Positions 53,182 through 61,899 of a stretch of 64,000 bases of DNA are shown one piece after another (positions within the stretch are counted from its first letter, which is position 1; each line of letters opens with the position of its first letter). This DNA is from Thomasclavelia sp047249845. GTDB taxonomy: Bacteria > Bacillota_I > Bacilli_A > Erysipelotrichales > Coprobacillaceae. Location: the NCBI RefSeq assembly GCF_047249845.1, contig NZ_JBKTWO010000007.1:1-64000 (forward strand). The letters run 5' to 3'. The translations under genes were made by a program, and so were the position numbers. The notes beneath the pieces were generated by a model. That model was not told the origin of the DNA, did no database searches, and saw nothing but the letters and a program-made list of their open reading frames with translations.

Positions 53182-53793
53182 ATGAGAAGAGCCAGAAAAG
53201 AAGAATTAGAAGAAATAGCTACTTTTATAGTTGAACGCTTTGAAGGATTAGAGCAATTTATGTTTTTGTATAAAGATTTTGAAAATGCAAAATCAGTCAT
53301 GAAAAAAGTTACAATTTCAGAATTAAATCTATATTTTGATAAAGGAGATATATTGATTGAAGATGCTGGTGGGCTTCATGCTGTTATTGTAGCTATTAAA
53401 TCTACTAAATTTACATTTCTCAACATATTATTAAATTCACTTAAAACACAACTCTATTTGAGTGAACTGTCTAAAAGTGATTTAGTTATTTTAAAAGAGA
53501 AAATGAAACTTCAAAATAAGCTTCATAATAGAAAATGGTTTAAAAGATATTGCAAAGACTGTTATTATATTACACAGATTGCTATATCAAAAGAAAAAAA
53601 GGGTAGTGGTTTATTTCGAAAGGTAATTACTCCAATCCTTGAGGAGTGTCAAAAGAACGACATATGTGTTGTCTTAGAAACCTTCACAGAAAGTAATGTA
53701 TCTCTTTATGAATATTTTGGTTTTAAATTAGTTGAGATTCATACAAATGATTGTGTTCCTCTTACGGAGTATTGTATGATAAAAGAAAATTAA
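53182..53793 (+). CDS. GNAT-family N-acetyltransferase
   Basis: A 203-residue acetyltransferase. The acetyl-CoA motif A region is ITQIAISKEKKGSGLFRKVI and motif B is LETFTESNVSLYEYFGFKLVE. I chose the ATG at 53182 (MRRARKEELEEIATFI, a normal GNAT opening); a GTG at 53134 has no binding site. Substrate unknown. Confidence 0.8.
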   Translation: MRRARKEELEEIATFIVERFEGLEQFMFLYKDFENAKSVMKKVTISELNLYFDKGDILIEDAGGLHAVIVAIKSTKFTFLNILLNSLKTQLYLSELSKSDLVILKEKMKLQNKLHNRKWFKRYCKDCYYITQIAISKEKKGSGLFRKVITPILEECQKNDICVVLETFTESNVSLYEYFGFKLVEIHTNDCVPLTEYCMIKEN

Positions 53794-53844
53794 TGAATTC
53801 TTGTTTATTAAACTTGAAAATTTGAATTTGTGAGGTTAAGCTGT

Positions 53845-54488
53845 TTGATTGAAATAAAAGAAATTCGTAAAAATGATTATAAAAAAGTACAAAAATTTGC
53901 AATTCAAGGAATGCATTTAGATTGGTATATGGAATTGAATCGTGCAACAAAAGTTTATGGTGCTTATGTTAATGATATTTTGTGGGCGTTTTGATGGCTG
54001 AAATGAAGAATGGACCGAAATGCTATTACAGCTTATCAAAAGCAGTTTGTGTGAAGATATTTGATTGGCTTCAACATCTCGTCGCAGGAAAAGGTGTTGG
54101 AGAATAGATACAGCAAATAAAGAAATGCTTTCGTCATTTTGTGAAAAGCAAAAAACTGATGGAGAAATAGTTTTTTTGCTATTGACTTAGGATGTAAAAT
54201 TAAAGGAGCTGGTACAACTTTACTGTCTGTGTTTGAAGTGGGAAAAATGAATTATCTTTATACAGAAAGTGCTTGTAAATATAAGATTTATAAACACCGA
54301 GGATTTACAAGGTCAGAAGCAAGGAAAGCTGATGTGGATAAAGTAAAGAAAGATGGAATGTCATATATTATAGCAACGCATGACAAAAATAATTTGAGAA
54401 GTGTGAGTGTTATGAAAAAATAGGTATGAAATATTGTTATTCCTATGAAGAGCAATGGCAGCCAAAAGATTTTTTTGTCATATTTTGA
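53845..54488 (+). pseudogene. Ruined acetyltransferase gene(s)
   Basis: A TTG behind GTGAGGT opens LIEIKEIRKNDYKKVQKFAI and ends after YGAYVNDILWAF. The next frame continues MAEMKNGPKCYYS, then after several stops FFAIDLGCKIKGAGTTLLSV, then YLYTESACKYKIYKHRGFTR, and last NNLRSVSVMKK with IGMKYCYSYEEQW. These are GNAT segments in at least three frames; two different acetyltransferases may be mixed. Non-functional. Confidence 0.75.
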
Positions 54489-54790
54489 ATGTATCAGCTT
54501 AACTTTGATAGTAATACTGATTTTGTATAAAAAAATATTGGAATGATCCGATAATCATTTTGTTGAGGAATTATAATTTTGCTTTATAAATCTGCTAATA
54601 AAAATAACTAGAAAATTAATATATCAACTCTAGCAAATCAATTAAACAAGGCTAAATATTTTATGCTTATAGTAAATAATGATACTCATAATAACACATG
54701 AATAGACTTTATGAATGGATTAAAAGTGCAGAGTTTGAATTTATAGATATGTATACAATACCTATAGAATAAAAGGAAGGCAAAGCATAT
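54489..54790. other. Gene-free stretch with coding remnants
   Basis: Short interrupted frames (for example LANQLNKAKYFMLIVNNDTH near 54635-54700, then WIKSAEFEFIDMYTIPIE) suggest decayed genes. None is identifiable. GAAGGCAAAG at the end is the ribosome binding region of the WYL regulator. Confidence 0.35.
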
Positions 54791-55690
54791 ATGAAAATTG
54801 AAAGATTATTATCTATTATCATACTATTGTTAGACAAACAAATTATTTCTGCAAACACATTAGCTAAAAACTTTGAAGTATCAAAAAGGACAATATACCG
54901 TGATATTGAAACATTAGAATATGCGGGATTTCCAATTATCTCATATCCTGGGATTAATGGGGGTTTTGGACTACTTGATACTTTTAAAATACACTCATTT
55001 ACGTTTAGTGATTATGAAAAACAAAAAATAATGAACGCTTTGCAAGTACAAGAACAGTTATTACCATTCCAAGAGTCAACATCTAATATTCATAGTAAAT
55101 TAAAAGTAATTCATGATATACCTGTTAAAATTCCCAATATGACATTGACTTCTGCTACTTTACATAATCCAATTGTAGAAAAACAAACAAACGCAAAGTT
55201 AAAAGAACTATATTCTGCACTGACAAATCATCAAAAAGTAAAGGTTACATATATTACAGCCAATGGAGATTTTTCAAATAGAATCATTCTTCCTCAAGAA
55301 TTAGTATTACAAAATGGCAGTTGGTATCTCAAAGCCTATTGTGAATTAAGAAAAGACATTCGCTTGTTTAAAATTACAAGAATTCGTAAACTTGAAGTAT
55401 TGCAAATATTTTTTGATGTTGATATCCCGTCTTCTGAAAGAAAAAATGATGTAGAAATAGAAATCCAATTATCTTTTACAAAAAGATCATTAGGAAAACT
55501 GTATGATTTCTTTTTAGATGAGCAAATGAAGATTGATGAAAATAATGTATTTGTAAATTTTAAGTATTCAAAAAATCATAATATTATTCCATTTCTACTG
55601 ATGTTTGGAAGTGAGGTTAAAGTAATTTATCCAGAATATGTAAAAAAACAACATATTCAATGGGTCGAAAAGATGCAAAAAATCTACTAA
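54791..55690 (+). CDS. YafY-type regulator with HTH and WYL domains
   Basis: A 299-residue regulator. The winged helix (about 1-60: ISANTLAKNFEVSKRTIYRDIETLEYAG) is followed by a WYL ligand-sensing domain (about 135-215: ILPQELVLQNGSWYLKAYCE, RLFKITRIRKLEV) and the WCX extension. It probably controls the GyrI-like gene 92 bases downstream. Ligand unknown. Confidence 0.87.
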   Translation: MKIERLLSIIILLLDKQIISANTLAKNFEVSKRTIYRDIETLEYAGFPIISYPGINGGFGLLDTFKIHSFTFSDYEKQKIMNALQVQEQLLPFQESTSNIHSKLKVIHDIPVKIPNMTLTSATLHNPIVEKQTNAKLKELYSALTNHQKVKVTYITANGDFSNRIILPQELVLQNGSWYLKAYCELRKDIRLFKITRIRKLEVLQIFFDVDIPSSERKNDVEIEIQLSFTKRSLGKLYDFFLDEQMKIDENNVFVNFKYSKNHNIIPFLLMFGSEVKVIYPEYVKKQHIQWVEKMQKIY

Positions 55691-55782
55691 GTTAAAATCA
55701 CTGACATAATGGTGTCAACATTTCCATGATAAGATAAGAACAGGTGTGTAAATATCTAAATATAAAATCAAGGAGAGTAATC

Positions 55783-56163
55783 ATGGAAAAAATAATTATT
55801 AAAGGTAAAAGAATAAGGACAAATAATACAACGCTAGAAGGAGTCATGGATTTATGGCAAGAAATCACAACCTTACAACTATCAGGAGATATATATGCTA
55901 TCTATTCGAATTATGAGTCAAATTATTCAGGAGATTATGATTTGCTAATAGGGAGTGAATCATGTGATTTACCTGACTCTATTGAACTTGCTAATTGTCA
56001 GTATATAGAGATTCCGGTAGATGGGAATTCTATTGAAAATGTAGGTAAAACTTGGCAGAAAATCTGGTCAAATACTGAGATTGAAGCGAAACGTACATAC
56101 CAAACTGACTTTGAAAAATATGGTCAGGATGGTAGTATTATGATATATCTATCAATTAAGTAA
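55783..56163 (+). CDS. GyrI-like small-molecule-binding domain protein
   Basis: A 126-residue single-domain protein of the GyrI/effector-binding type (VMDLWQEITTL, IYAIYSNYESNYSGDYDLLIGS, IPVDGNSIENVGKTWQKIWS). AAGGAGAG lies before the ATG at 55783. Such proteins sit next to YafY-type regulators in many Firmicutes. It probably binds a small molecule. The upstream frame from 55744 has no binding site. Confidence 0.75.
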   Translation: MEKIIIKGKRIRTNNTTLEGVMDLWQEITTLQLSGDIYAIYSNYESNYSGDYDLLIGSESCDLPDSIELANCQYIEIPVDGNSIENVGKTWQKIWSNTEIEAKRTYQTDFEKYGQDGSIMIYLSIK

Positions 56164-56167
56164 ATAT

Positions 56168-56206
56168 AAAAAACTCCATTGTTGAATTAGACATTGGAGT
56201 TTTTTA
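56168..56206 (+). terminator. Terminator of the WYL/GyrI pair
   Basis: AAAAACTCCA and TGGAGTTTTTT arms just after the stop. Confidence 0.8.
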
Positions 56207-56927
56207 GTAAGGTTATAAATATTAGATTTGATTTAATTACTAGCAATTGATACAGTTTTTAAAATAATAATTTTTAACTTAGTAGTATAAATTATGTAGT
56301 AGAAAGAGTTGTTTTTATATCATATTTTAATTAGCTTTTTTAACTACAGATGTTTTTGGCACATATCTTTATTTCATTTTCATAGACTTTAAAGTTCTTT
56401 TGAAATAATATATAGAATATCTGAAGATAACTAAAAATGATATAAATCTATTTTTTGTATTTTATAGATGCTGCTTTTGGTTATAAAAATCTCTAAAATT
56501 ATAAAGTAGTTATTTTTTATAATTTAAAAAGTTTGCTATATGATAATAAAGTTATTCTTCTAAGACTAGTATCGTATCTAGCTTTCAATACAGTATGTAT
56601 AAAGAGGGATTGTCTTTATAAATAAATTATAATTTAGAAACAAGAGGGGGAGATTGAAATTAAAAACCATAAAGAACAGCTGAACATTTTAAAAGACATT
56701 TGTAATAGTATTACAGAAACTGATAAATTTATATGAAGTTTTAAAATATTTTATACATAAATGATTAAGGAAGTTTGTTTTAGCGGATTTATCTATTGAT
56801 ATCTGTTACAAAAGTATTTCAACATGCAGATGTCTAAAATTAGAATGATATAGGTGGTACAGCAAGGAGTGTTTAAGCCAAATATGAATTCCAATTATCA
56901 ACTAAGAAAAAACTAGGAGGAGAAAAA
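56207..56927. other. Gene-free stretch
   Basis: About 720 AT-rich bases with no supported gene. A frame near 56652-56736 (NHKEQLNILKDICNSITETD) follows an AGAGGGGGAG sequence but has no clear start and is probably debris. Confidence 0.35.
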
Positions 56928-57401
56928 ATGAATGTACCATTTTATATAGAAAAAAGAGAGCTTTCGAGTTGTAGGTTATCTAATCAAAAAGGTGAAGGAA
57001 AAAGGGCGATTCCAGAACATTGGTCTTATATACAAAAAAATAAACTTGAAGAATTATTATTTGCATTAACAAATTATGATCCTTATGGATTATTAGGAAT
57101 AAATATCTATAATACTGATTTCTCAGACTCTAAAAAATTTGAGTATATAAAAGCTGTTGCAAGAAATTTGATTTAGTTGATGACCTTGTGAGTATATCCT
57201 TACAGCAATGACTTAGGCAGTATTTCTATGTACTAAGGAAACGATTGGTAAAACAGGAGCACAGGCGATTATAAAATGGTTACCTAAAAAACTACTAAAT
57301 AAAGGTTATATTACTGGTAAAATGAAATCTGAAGCACCAGATATTGAGCATTATGGAAAGGTGGAGATGTTGAAGTATGGATAGCAGTAAAAAAGAAATA
57401 A
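56928..57401 (+). pseudogene. Broken GyrI-like effector-binding domain gene
   Basis: From an ATG behind AGGAGGAG the frame reads MNVPFYIEKRELSSCRLSNQ and IPEHWSYIQ, DPYGLLGINIYN, KKFEYIKAVARN, then stops at 57174-57176 by a frameshift. The next frame gives DLVDDLVSISL, then another reads AMT-stop-AVFLCTKETIG and GAQAIIKWLPKK. It ends, after a further shift, DVEVWIAVKKK. These match the effector half of the AraC regulator at 21749-22612 (EVTWAIFDC, IWIPI). The TAG replaces the conserved Trp. Dead paralogue. Confidence 0.72.
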
Positions 57402-57660
57402 AATTAGTAGTTATTTATGATAAATAAGAAAATCTAATTTTTTACATTATGAATTATTCAAACAAGGATGTATAATAGAAATCAAACAGGCTAAAAGTGG
57501 TTTTATGATTGCCTATTTAATTAATAAAAAGGCAACAAACTATGTATTTTATAAGAAATTCTAGTTCATATTTATGGAATCCGTATTAAGGAATACGAAA
57601 GTAAGTTGCTGGCTGAAATGATTCATATAACTTATATGGTATATTTAAAAGTATGACTTT
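57377..57660 (+). pseudogene. Broken paralogue of the unknown protein at 22628-23101
   Basis: MDSSKKEIKLVVIYDK then stop, ENLIFYI; next LFKQGCIIEIKQAKSGFMIA and YLINKK; then ILVHIYGIRIKEYESKLLAE. These align in order with FKLFLEYIDEENRDFV, CKCDIKSAKSGYLVSYIL and GVKLRIYPENINKYQGLL of the intact protein, across a stop and two frameshifts. It overlaps the end of the broken effector gene by 25 bases, so the two formed an operon like the intact pair. Confidence 0.7.
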
Positions 57661-57858
57661 ATATTGAAAAATAAGTATTATCAAAAATGTTAAAATAGTA
57701 TACTTGTATTTTTAATTTGTTATCAGTAATTCATATGTTGGTAGTATAGCAATATATACAAATTTATCATTCAATTGAAACAAATGATTAAAAGATGATA
57801 AATTAAAAGCATAAGTCTTAGAGTTAGAAATTATTTATAGTAGAGGAGAAATTAGAAT

Positions 57859-58317
57859 ATGCAAGATTTTTATGATGCGCTGACAAGTGTAAAGAAAAAT
57901 ATTACAGTACCCGAAGAATTTAATTATTTTGGAAAACTTATTGGCAGTTGGAAAATTAACTATATTGATAACAATAATTCTTGCAAAATTGAAGGTGAGT
58001 GGCATTTTTCATGGGTTCTTGAAGGAATGGCAATTCAAGATGTTATTATCTTACCAAATTATGAATATGGAACATCAATTCGTATTTACAATCCCGATAC
58101 ACATGCATGGGACGTGGCTTATGGTTACACAGGAAAAATAATACGACTTGAGGCAAGAAAACAAGATGATATGATAGTTCTTACATACATTGATGATGAA
58201 AGAAGAAAATGGGTTTTTACTAAGATAGAGGATAATCGTTTTCACTGGCAAAATATCACAGTAAAAAATAATGGAGAATGGCATATTAATGTGGATATGT
58301 ATGCTGAACGTATTTAA
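57859..58317 (+). CDS. Lipocalin-like / DUF1579-type protein
   Basis: A 152-residue protein rich in beta strands (LIGSWKINYID, CKIEGEWHFSWVLEG, SIRIYNPDTHAWDVAYGYTG, FHWQNITVKNNGEWHIN). The opening GSW and regular strands recall small beta-barrel proteins of the DUF1579 kind. AGAGGAGAA precedes the ATG. Function unknown. Confidence 0.65.
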   Translation: MQDFYDALTSVKKNITVPEEFNYFGKLIGSWKINYIDNNNSCKIEGEWHFSWVLEGMAIQDVIILPNYEYGTSIRIYNPDTHAWDVAYGYTGKIIRLEARKQDDMIVLTYIDDERRKWVFTKIEDNRFHWQNITVKNNGEWHINVDMYAERI

Positions 58318-58648
58318 TAAGTATAAGTTACAATATAGTGAGTTTGCTAAGCGACAATATATTTTAACTTTAACTTGTTTTTATGCCAAATATATTTATT
58401 TATATGGGGAGTAATTTATGAATTAAAAAAAGATATGTGATAAAATTATTTTAATCAAAAGAATTTATGACTTGAGAATATTATAAAGAAGTTGATGTGA
58501 GGACAGATTCTAGTGAAGAGGATGTAAATAATGCTATAGTGATAGGGAAAAGATGTTATTAAAAATATATCCAAATTAATATTTGTAAAACATTAATTTT
58601 AAAGACGGTTATAAATAAGATGAAAGATATTTTAATGGAGATTTAGTT
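58318..58648. other. Gene-free stretch
   Basis: About 330 bases of AT-rich sequence without a credible gene or strong hairpin. Confidence 0.4.
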
Positions 58649-59077
58649 ATGATAATTAGAGAAGTAAATACTGAAGATGCACAAGATATTTATGATTTAT
58701 ATTTAGAAGTTATGAATTATAATTATCCTGTAAAAAGAATCAAAGAAATGATTAATATTGTGTGTAAGGATAATTGTAATTATGTTTTTGTTGCGGTCGA
58801 TAATCTTAAAGTAGTCGGTATTATCGAAGTAGTTATTAAATATAGTATTCATAAGAATCCCTATTTGATTGTTAATACACTTGCTGTTCGTTCAAAGTAT
58901 CAAGGTAGAGGAATTGGAAGTCAATTACTTTATTATACTGAAGAATTTTCCAAGATAAAAGGATTATCTAGTATTATACTTGGATCACAATTCAAGCGTG
59001 TTGATGCGCATCAATTTTATTTGAATAATGCCTATAAAATTATTAAAGAACATAAAATATTTGAGAAAAAATTATAA
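58649..59077 (+). CDS. GNAT-family N-acetyltransferase
   Basis: A 142-residue acetyltransferase. The acetyl-CoA motif is VNTLAVRSKYQGRGIGSQLL (Q/R-x-x-G-x-G/A intact) and the C-terminal motif is RVDAHQFYLNNAYKII. TGGAGAT lies upstream. The substrate is unknown. Confidence 0.87.
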   Translation: MIIREVNTEDAQDIYDLYLEVMNYNYPVKRIKEMINIVCKDNCNYVFVAVDNLKVVGIIEVVIKYSIHKNPYLIVNTLAVRSKYQGRGIGSQLLYYTEEFSKIKGLSSIILGSQFKRVDAHQFYLNNAYKIIKEHKIFEKKL

Positions 59078-59285
59078 CTATATTAACGAAGAAATGTATT
59101 GAATCAAATTTTAATTATAAAAAGAACAGACAAAGATTTAGAGAATTTAAAATAGTTTGAGTTTAATTCATTTTAATAATATTGATGGGGATGATATAAG
59201 TTATGTTGATTATATTTATAACTGTGACATCAATGGATTAAGTATTTTTTAACAGATTATTTGATGTAAATTATCTTAAAATATA

Positions 59286-59333
59286 TTGACCATTATGAAT
59301 GTGTATGTTATTGTTATATCGAAAAATATAGAT
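59286..59333 (+). promoter_or_regulatory. Promoter and operator of the ars-type operon
   Basis: TTGACC (59286-59291), 17-base spacer, TATTGT (59109-type hexamer at 59309-59314). ATATCGAAAAATATAGAT at 59316-59333 directly follows and resembles the second site at 59679-59696, so both are candidate ArsR operators. Confidence 0.6.
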
Positions 59334-59346
59334 GTGAGGTGATTTG

Positions 59347-59625
59347 ATGAACAAACAGTTTGATCAAGAAACTAAGATTTTTAAAGCATTTTGTGATCCA
59401 AATCGATTAAAAATATTAAATATTTTAAAATCTGGTGAACACTGTGCATGTAAATTGTTAGAGATCTTAGATGTTGGGCAATCGACTTTATCACATCATA
59501 TGAAACTGTTAGTTGATGCTGGAATAGTAAATGTCAGAAAAGATGGGAAGTGGTCTCATTATTCCTTATCTGAAGATGGTATACAGTTTTTGATTGAATA
59601 TTTACAACAGTTAAAAGCAGATTAA
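59347..59625 (+). CDS. ArsR/SmtB-family metal-responsive repressor
   Basis: A 92-residue winged-helix repressor. EHCACKLLEIL near residue 33 is the CxC arsenite-sensing motif in helix 3, followed by recognition helix QSTLSHHMKLLVDAGIV. GTGAGGTG precedes TTG-ATG; I use the ATG. A perfect hairpin TGCCACCA/TGGTGGCA (59640-59661) lies behind the gene without a T run and may trim or dampen downstream expression. Confidence 0.9.
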   Translation: MNKQFDQETKIFKAFCDPNRLKILNILKSGEHCACKLLEILDVGQSTLSHHMKLLVDAGIVNVRKDGKWSHYSLSEDGIQFLIEYLQQLKAD

Positions 59626-59678
59626 TAGTTGTTTAAAAATGCCACCATTGAATTGGTGGCAATAAATAAAATTAATAC

Positions 59679-59696
59679 ATCGAAATATATCGATAT
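59679..59696 (+). promoter_or_regulatory. Second ArsR-type operator before the permease gene
   Basis: ATCGAAATATATCGATAT is an imperfect palindrome (ATCGA/TCGAT) immediately upstream of AAGGAGG and similar to 59316-59333. Confidence 0.5.
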
Positions 59697-59708
59697 AAGG
59701 AGGATGCT

Positions 59709-60713
59709 ATGAATCAAATTTGGCTATTTTTCCAAAATCAAATTCTTGGAATGATATGGTTAAATGAGTTGATTGGAATAATTTTGAATAGTATAGGTTT
59801 AAAGGTAGAAGCAAGCTTAGGAGGAATGTTACAGTTTTTTATTTATGATACAATTAAAATTTTTATATTATTAGCAGTATTAATTTATATTATTTCATAT
59901 ATACAAAGTTATTTCCCACCAGAAAAAACAAAAAAGATATTAGGAAGATTCCATGGTATTTGGGCAAATATAATTGGAGCATTACTTGGTACAGTAACAC
60001 CATTTTGTAGCTGTTCATCCATTCCTATTTTTATGGGTTTTACAAGTGCCGGGTTACCACTAGGGGTTACTTTTTCGTTTTTAATATCATCACCAATGGT
60101 TGATTTAGGATCACTGGTGTTATTGATGAGTATATTTGGGTGGAAGGTGGCTGTTACATATGTAATAGTTGGATTAATTATATCTATTGTTGGAGGAACA
60201 CTGATTGAGAAGTTTCATATGGAAGATCAGGTAGCAGATTTTATTAAACAGGCAGGTAATGTTGAGATAGATTCGATTAACCTAACAACAAAGGATAGAA
60301 GAAATTATGCTAAAGAGCAGGTTCTAGAAACAGTTAAGAAAGTATCCGCTTATATATTTATAGGAGTTGCTATTGGAGCGATTATTCATAACTTGATACC
60401 AGAACACTGGATTGAGTCGATATTGGGGGGGAATAATTTTTATTCAGTTCCACTTGCTACTGTGGTAGGCGTACCTATGTATGCTGATATATTTGGAACT
60501 ATTCCAGTAGCAGAAAGTTTATTATTAAAAGGAGCAGGATTGGGAACTGTTTTATCATTTATGATGGCGGTTACAACTTTATCTTTGCCATCAATGATTA
60601 TGTTATCAAAAGTAATAAAGAGGAAATTAATGATTATTTTTATAACAATAGTAACAAGTGGAATTATACTGATAGGATTTATGTTTAATATATTTTCATT
60701 TCTATTTATATAA
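59709..60713 (+). CDS. ArsP-like permease (DUF318 family)
   Basis: A 334-residue membrane protein with about eight helices. TPFCSCSSIPIFMGFTSAG and the later GVPMYADIFGTIPVAESLL are family signatures; the CSC cysteines are the trivalent-arsenical contacts in ArsP. It may export arsenite or organoarsenicals. AAGGAGG lies upstream. Position between ArsR and arsenate reductase supports the role. Confidence 0.85.
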   Translation: MNQIWLFFQNQILGMIWLNELIGIILNSIGLKVEASLGGMLQFFIYDTIKIFILLAVLIYIISYIQSYFPPEKTKKILGRFHGIWANIIGALLGTVTPFCSCSSIPIFMGFTSAGLPLGVTFSFLISSPMVDLGSLVLLMSIFGWKVAVTYVIVGLIISIVGGTLIEKFHMEDQVADFIKQAGNVEIDSINLTTKDRRNYAKEQVLETVKKVSAYIFIGVAIGAIIHNLIPEHWIESILGGNNFYSVPLATVVGVPMYADIFGTIPVAESLLLKGAGLGTVLSFMMAVTTLSLPSMIMLSKVIKRKLMIIFITIVTSGIILIGFMFNIFSFLFI

Positions 60714-60725
60714 AAGGAGACTGTT

Positions 60726-60963
60726 ATGGCAAATGTTGTAGACTTAAATGTGATAGAGGAGATTAATCAATTATTAAAAGATAAAGGGTTATTGTATTCA
60801 ATTGATTCAGTTGGGGAGATGTTCAGGATTACAAATAAGACAACATGGTAAGCTGCAATGTAGTGAAGAAATTATTGTAACTATAAATAAGTATCTTAAA
60901 GATAAATGGATGCGTGTTATACTAGAAAAGATAATCTATTGTTATTGGATATTTCTTCAAAGT
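60726..60963 (+). pseudogene. Broken small gene in the ars operon
   Basis: An ATG behind AAAAGGAGAC reads MANVVDLNVIEEINQLLKDK to ITNKTTW and a stop. The neighbouring frame continues CSGLQIRQHGKLQCSEEIIV and INKYLKDKWMRVI, and the end reads DNLLLLDISSKFDF. This is one small cysteine-containing protein (about 75 residues) with two frameshifts. I do not recognise the family. Confidence 0.6.
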
Positions 60964-60993
60964 TTGATTTTTAATAAAAGGAGAGTTGTGTAA

Positions 60994-61329
60994 ATGAAAT
61001 TGTTTAAAAGAAAAGAAAAAAACTGTTGTCATTTTAAATGTGATAATGAGAGTATGAAAAAAGTATTAAAAAAGAAAGAAGAAGGTTCGAAAATAAGGAT
61101 TTTAGGTTCTGGTTGTGCTAAGTGTACTTCTTTAGAGCAAAATGTTAAACTAGCTTTAAATGAATTAGAAATGGAATCTAGTATAGACCATATTACAGAT
61201 TTTGTGGAAATTTCTAGCTATGGGGTTATGACAACTCCTGCGCTTGTTGTAGATGGTAAAGTTGTTTCTTATGGAAAAGTATTAAGTAAAGATGAAGTGA
61301 TTGGATTATTAAAAAATATAGGGTATTAA
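60994..61329 (+). CDS. Thioredoxin-like redox protein
   Basis: A 111-residue protein. Residues about 35-111 are a small thioredoxin fold of the MTH895/TM0996 type with the redox pair GSGCAKCTSL (CxxC) and cis-Pro segment TTPALVVDGK. The N-terminal 30 residues are basic with NCCHFKC, perhaps metal binding. It probably supplies electrons to the arsenate reductase one base downstream. AAAGGAGAG precedes the ATG. Confidence 0.85.
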   Translation: MKLFKRKEKNCCHFKCDNESMKKVLKKKEEGSKIRILGSGCAKCTSLEQNVKLALNELEMESSIDHITDFVEISSYGVMTTPALVVDGKVVSYGKVLSKDEVIGLLKNIGY

Positions 61330-61330
61330 A

Positions 61331-61714
61331 ATGAAGAAGAAAATTGTATTTGTATGTGTTCATAATTCGTGTAGATCTCAGATTGCTGAAGCATTGGGCA
61401 AAAAATTTTTATCAAATCGATATGAGTTTTATTCTTGTGGTACAGAAATAAAACCGCAAATAAATCAAAAGGCAGTAAGAATTATTAAAGAATTATATGG
61501 AATTGATATGAAAAAGAATCAATATAGTAAACTTGTAAAAGATATACCTACAGCTGATATTGCTATATCGATGGGTTGTGATGTTAAATGCCCTTATATT
61601 GGAAAAGAGTTTGATGATAACTGGATGATAGAAGATCCTTCTGATAAAGATGATGAGTATTTCAAGTTTGTTATTAAAAAAATTGAAGATAAAATAATGA
61701 AATTAGCTTATTAG
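61331..61714 (+). CDS. arsC: Arsenate reductase, low-molecular-weight phosphatase type
   Basis: A 127-residue enzyme. The nucleophile loop is CVHNSCRSQ (Cys9, Cx5R). The redox cysteines are Cys83 and Cys87 (MGCDVKCPY), spaced more tightly than in the S. aureus enzyme. EDPSDKDD supplies the general acid. It reduces arsenate to arsenite with thioredoxin-type electrons; its neighbour is the likely donor. Start ATG one base after the previous stop. Confidence 0.88.
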   Translation: MKKKIVFVCVHNSCRSQIAEALGKKFLSNRYEFYSCGTEIKPQINQKAVRIIKELYGIDMKKNQYSKLVKDIPTADIAISMGCDVKCPYIGKEFDDNWMIEDPSDKDDEYFKFVIKKIEDKIMKLAY

Positions 61715-61899
61715 TTATTATCTAGTTGTTACAAAAAAGGATAGTGATTTGTAAGTAAAGTATTTTTTATAATAGTCGATTTTATATTACTAAATTGATT
61801 TTATTTATGTAAATAATTTTGTTTTTATATATTTATAAGTGATGTAATACTGTATAATAATAATTGATTAACAAATATGGTTTATAGTGAGGTATATTA

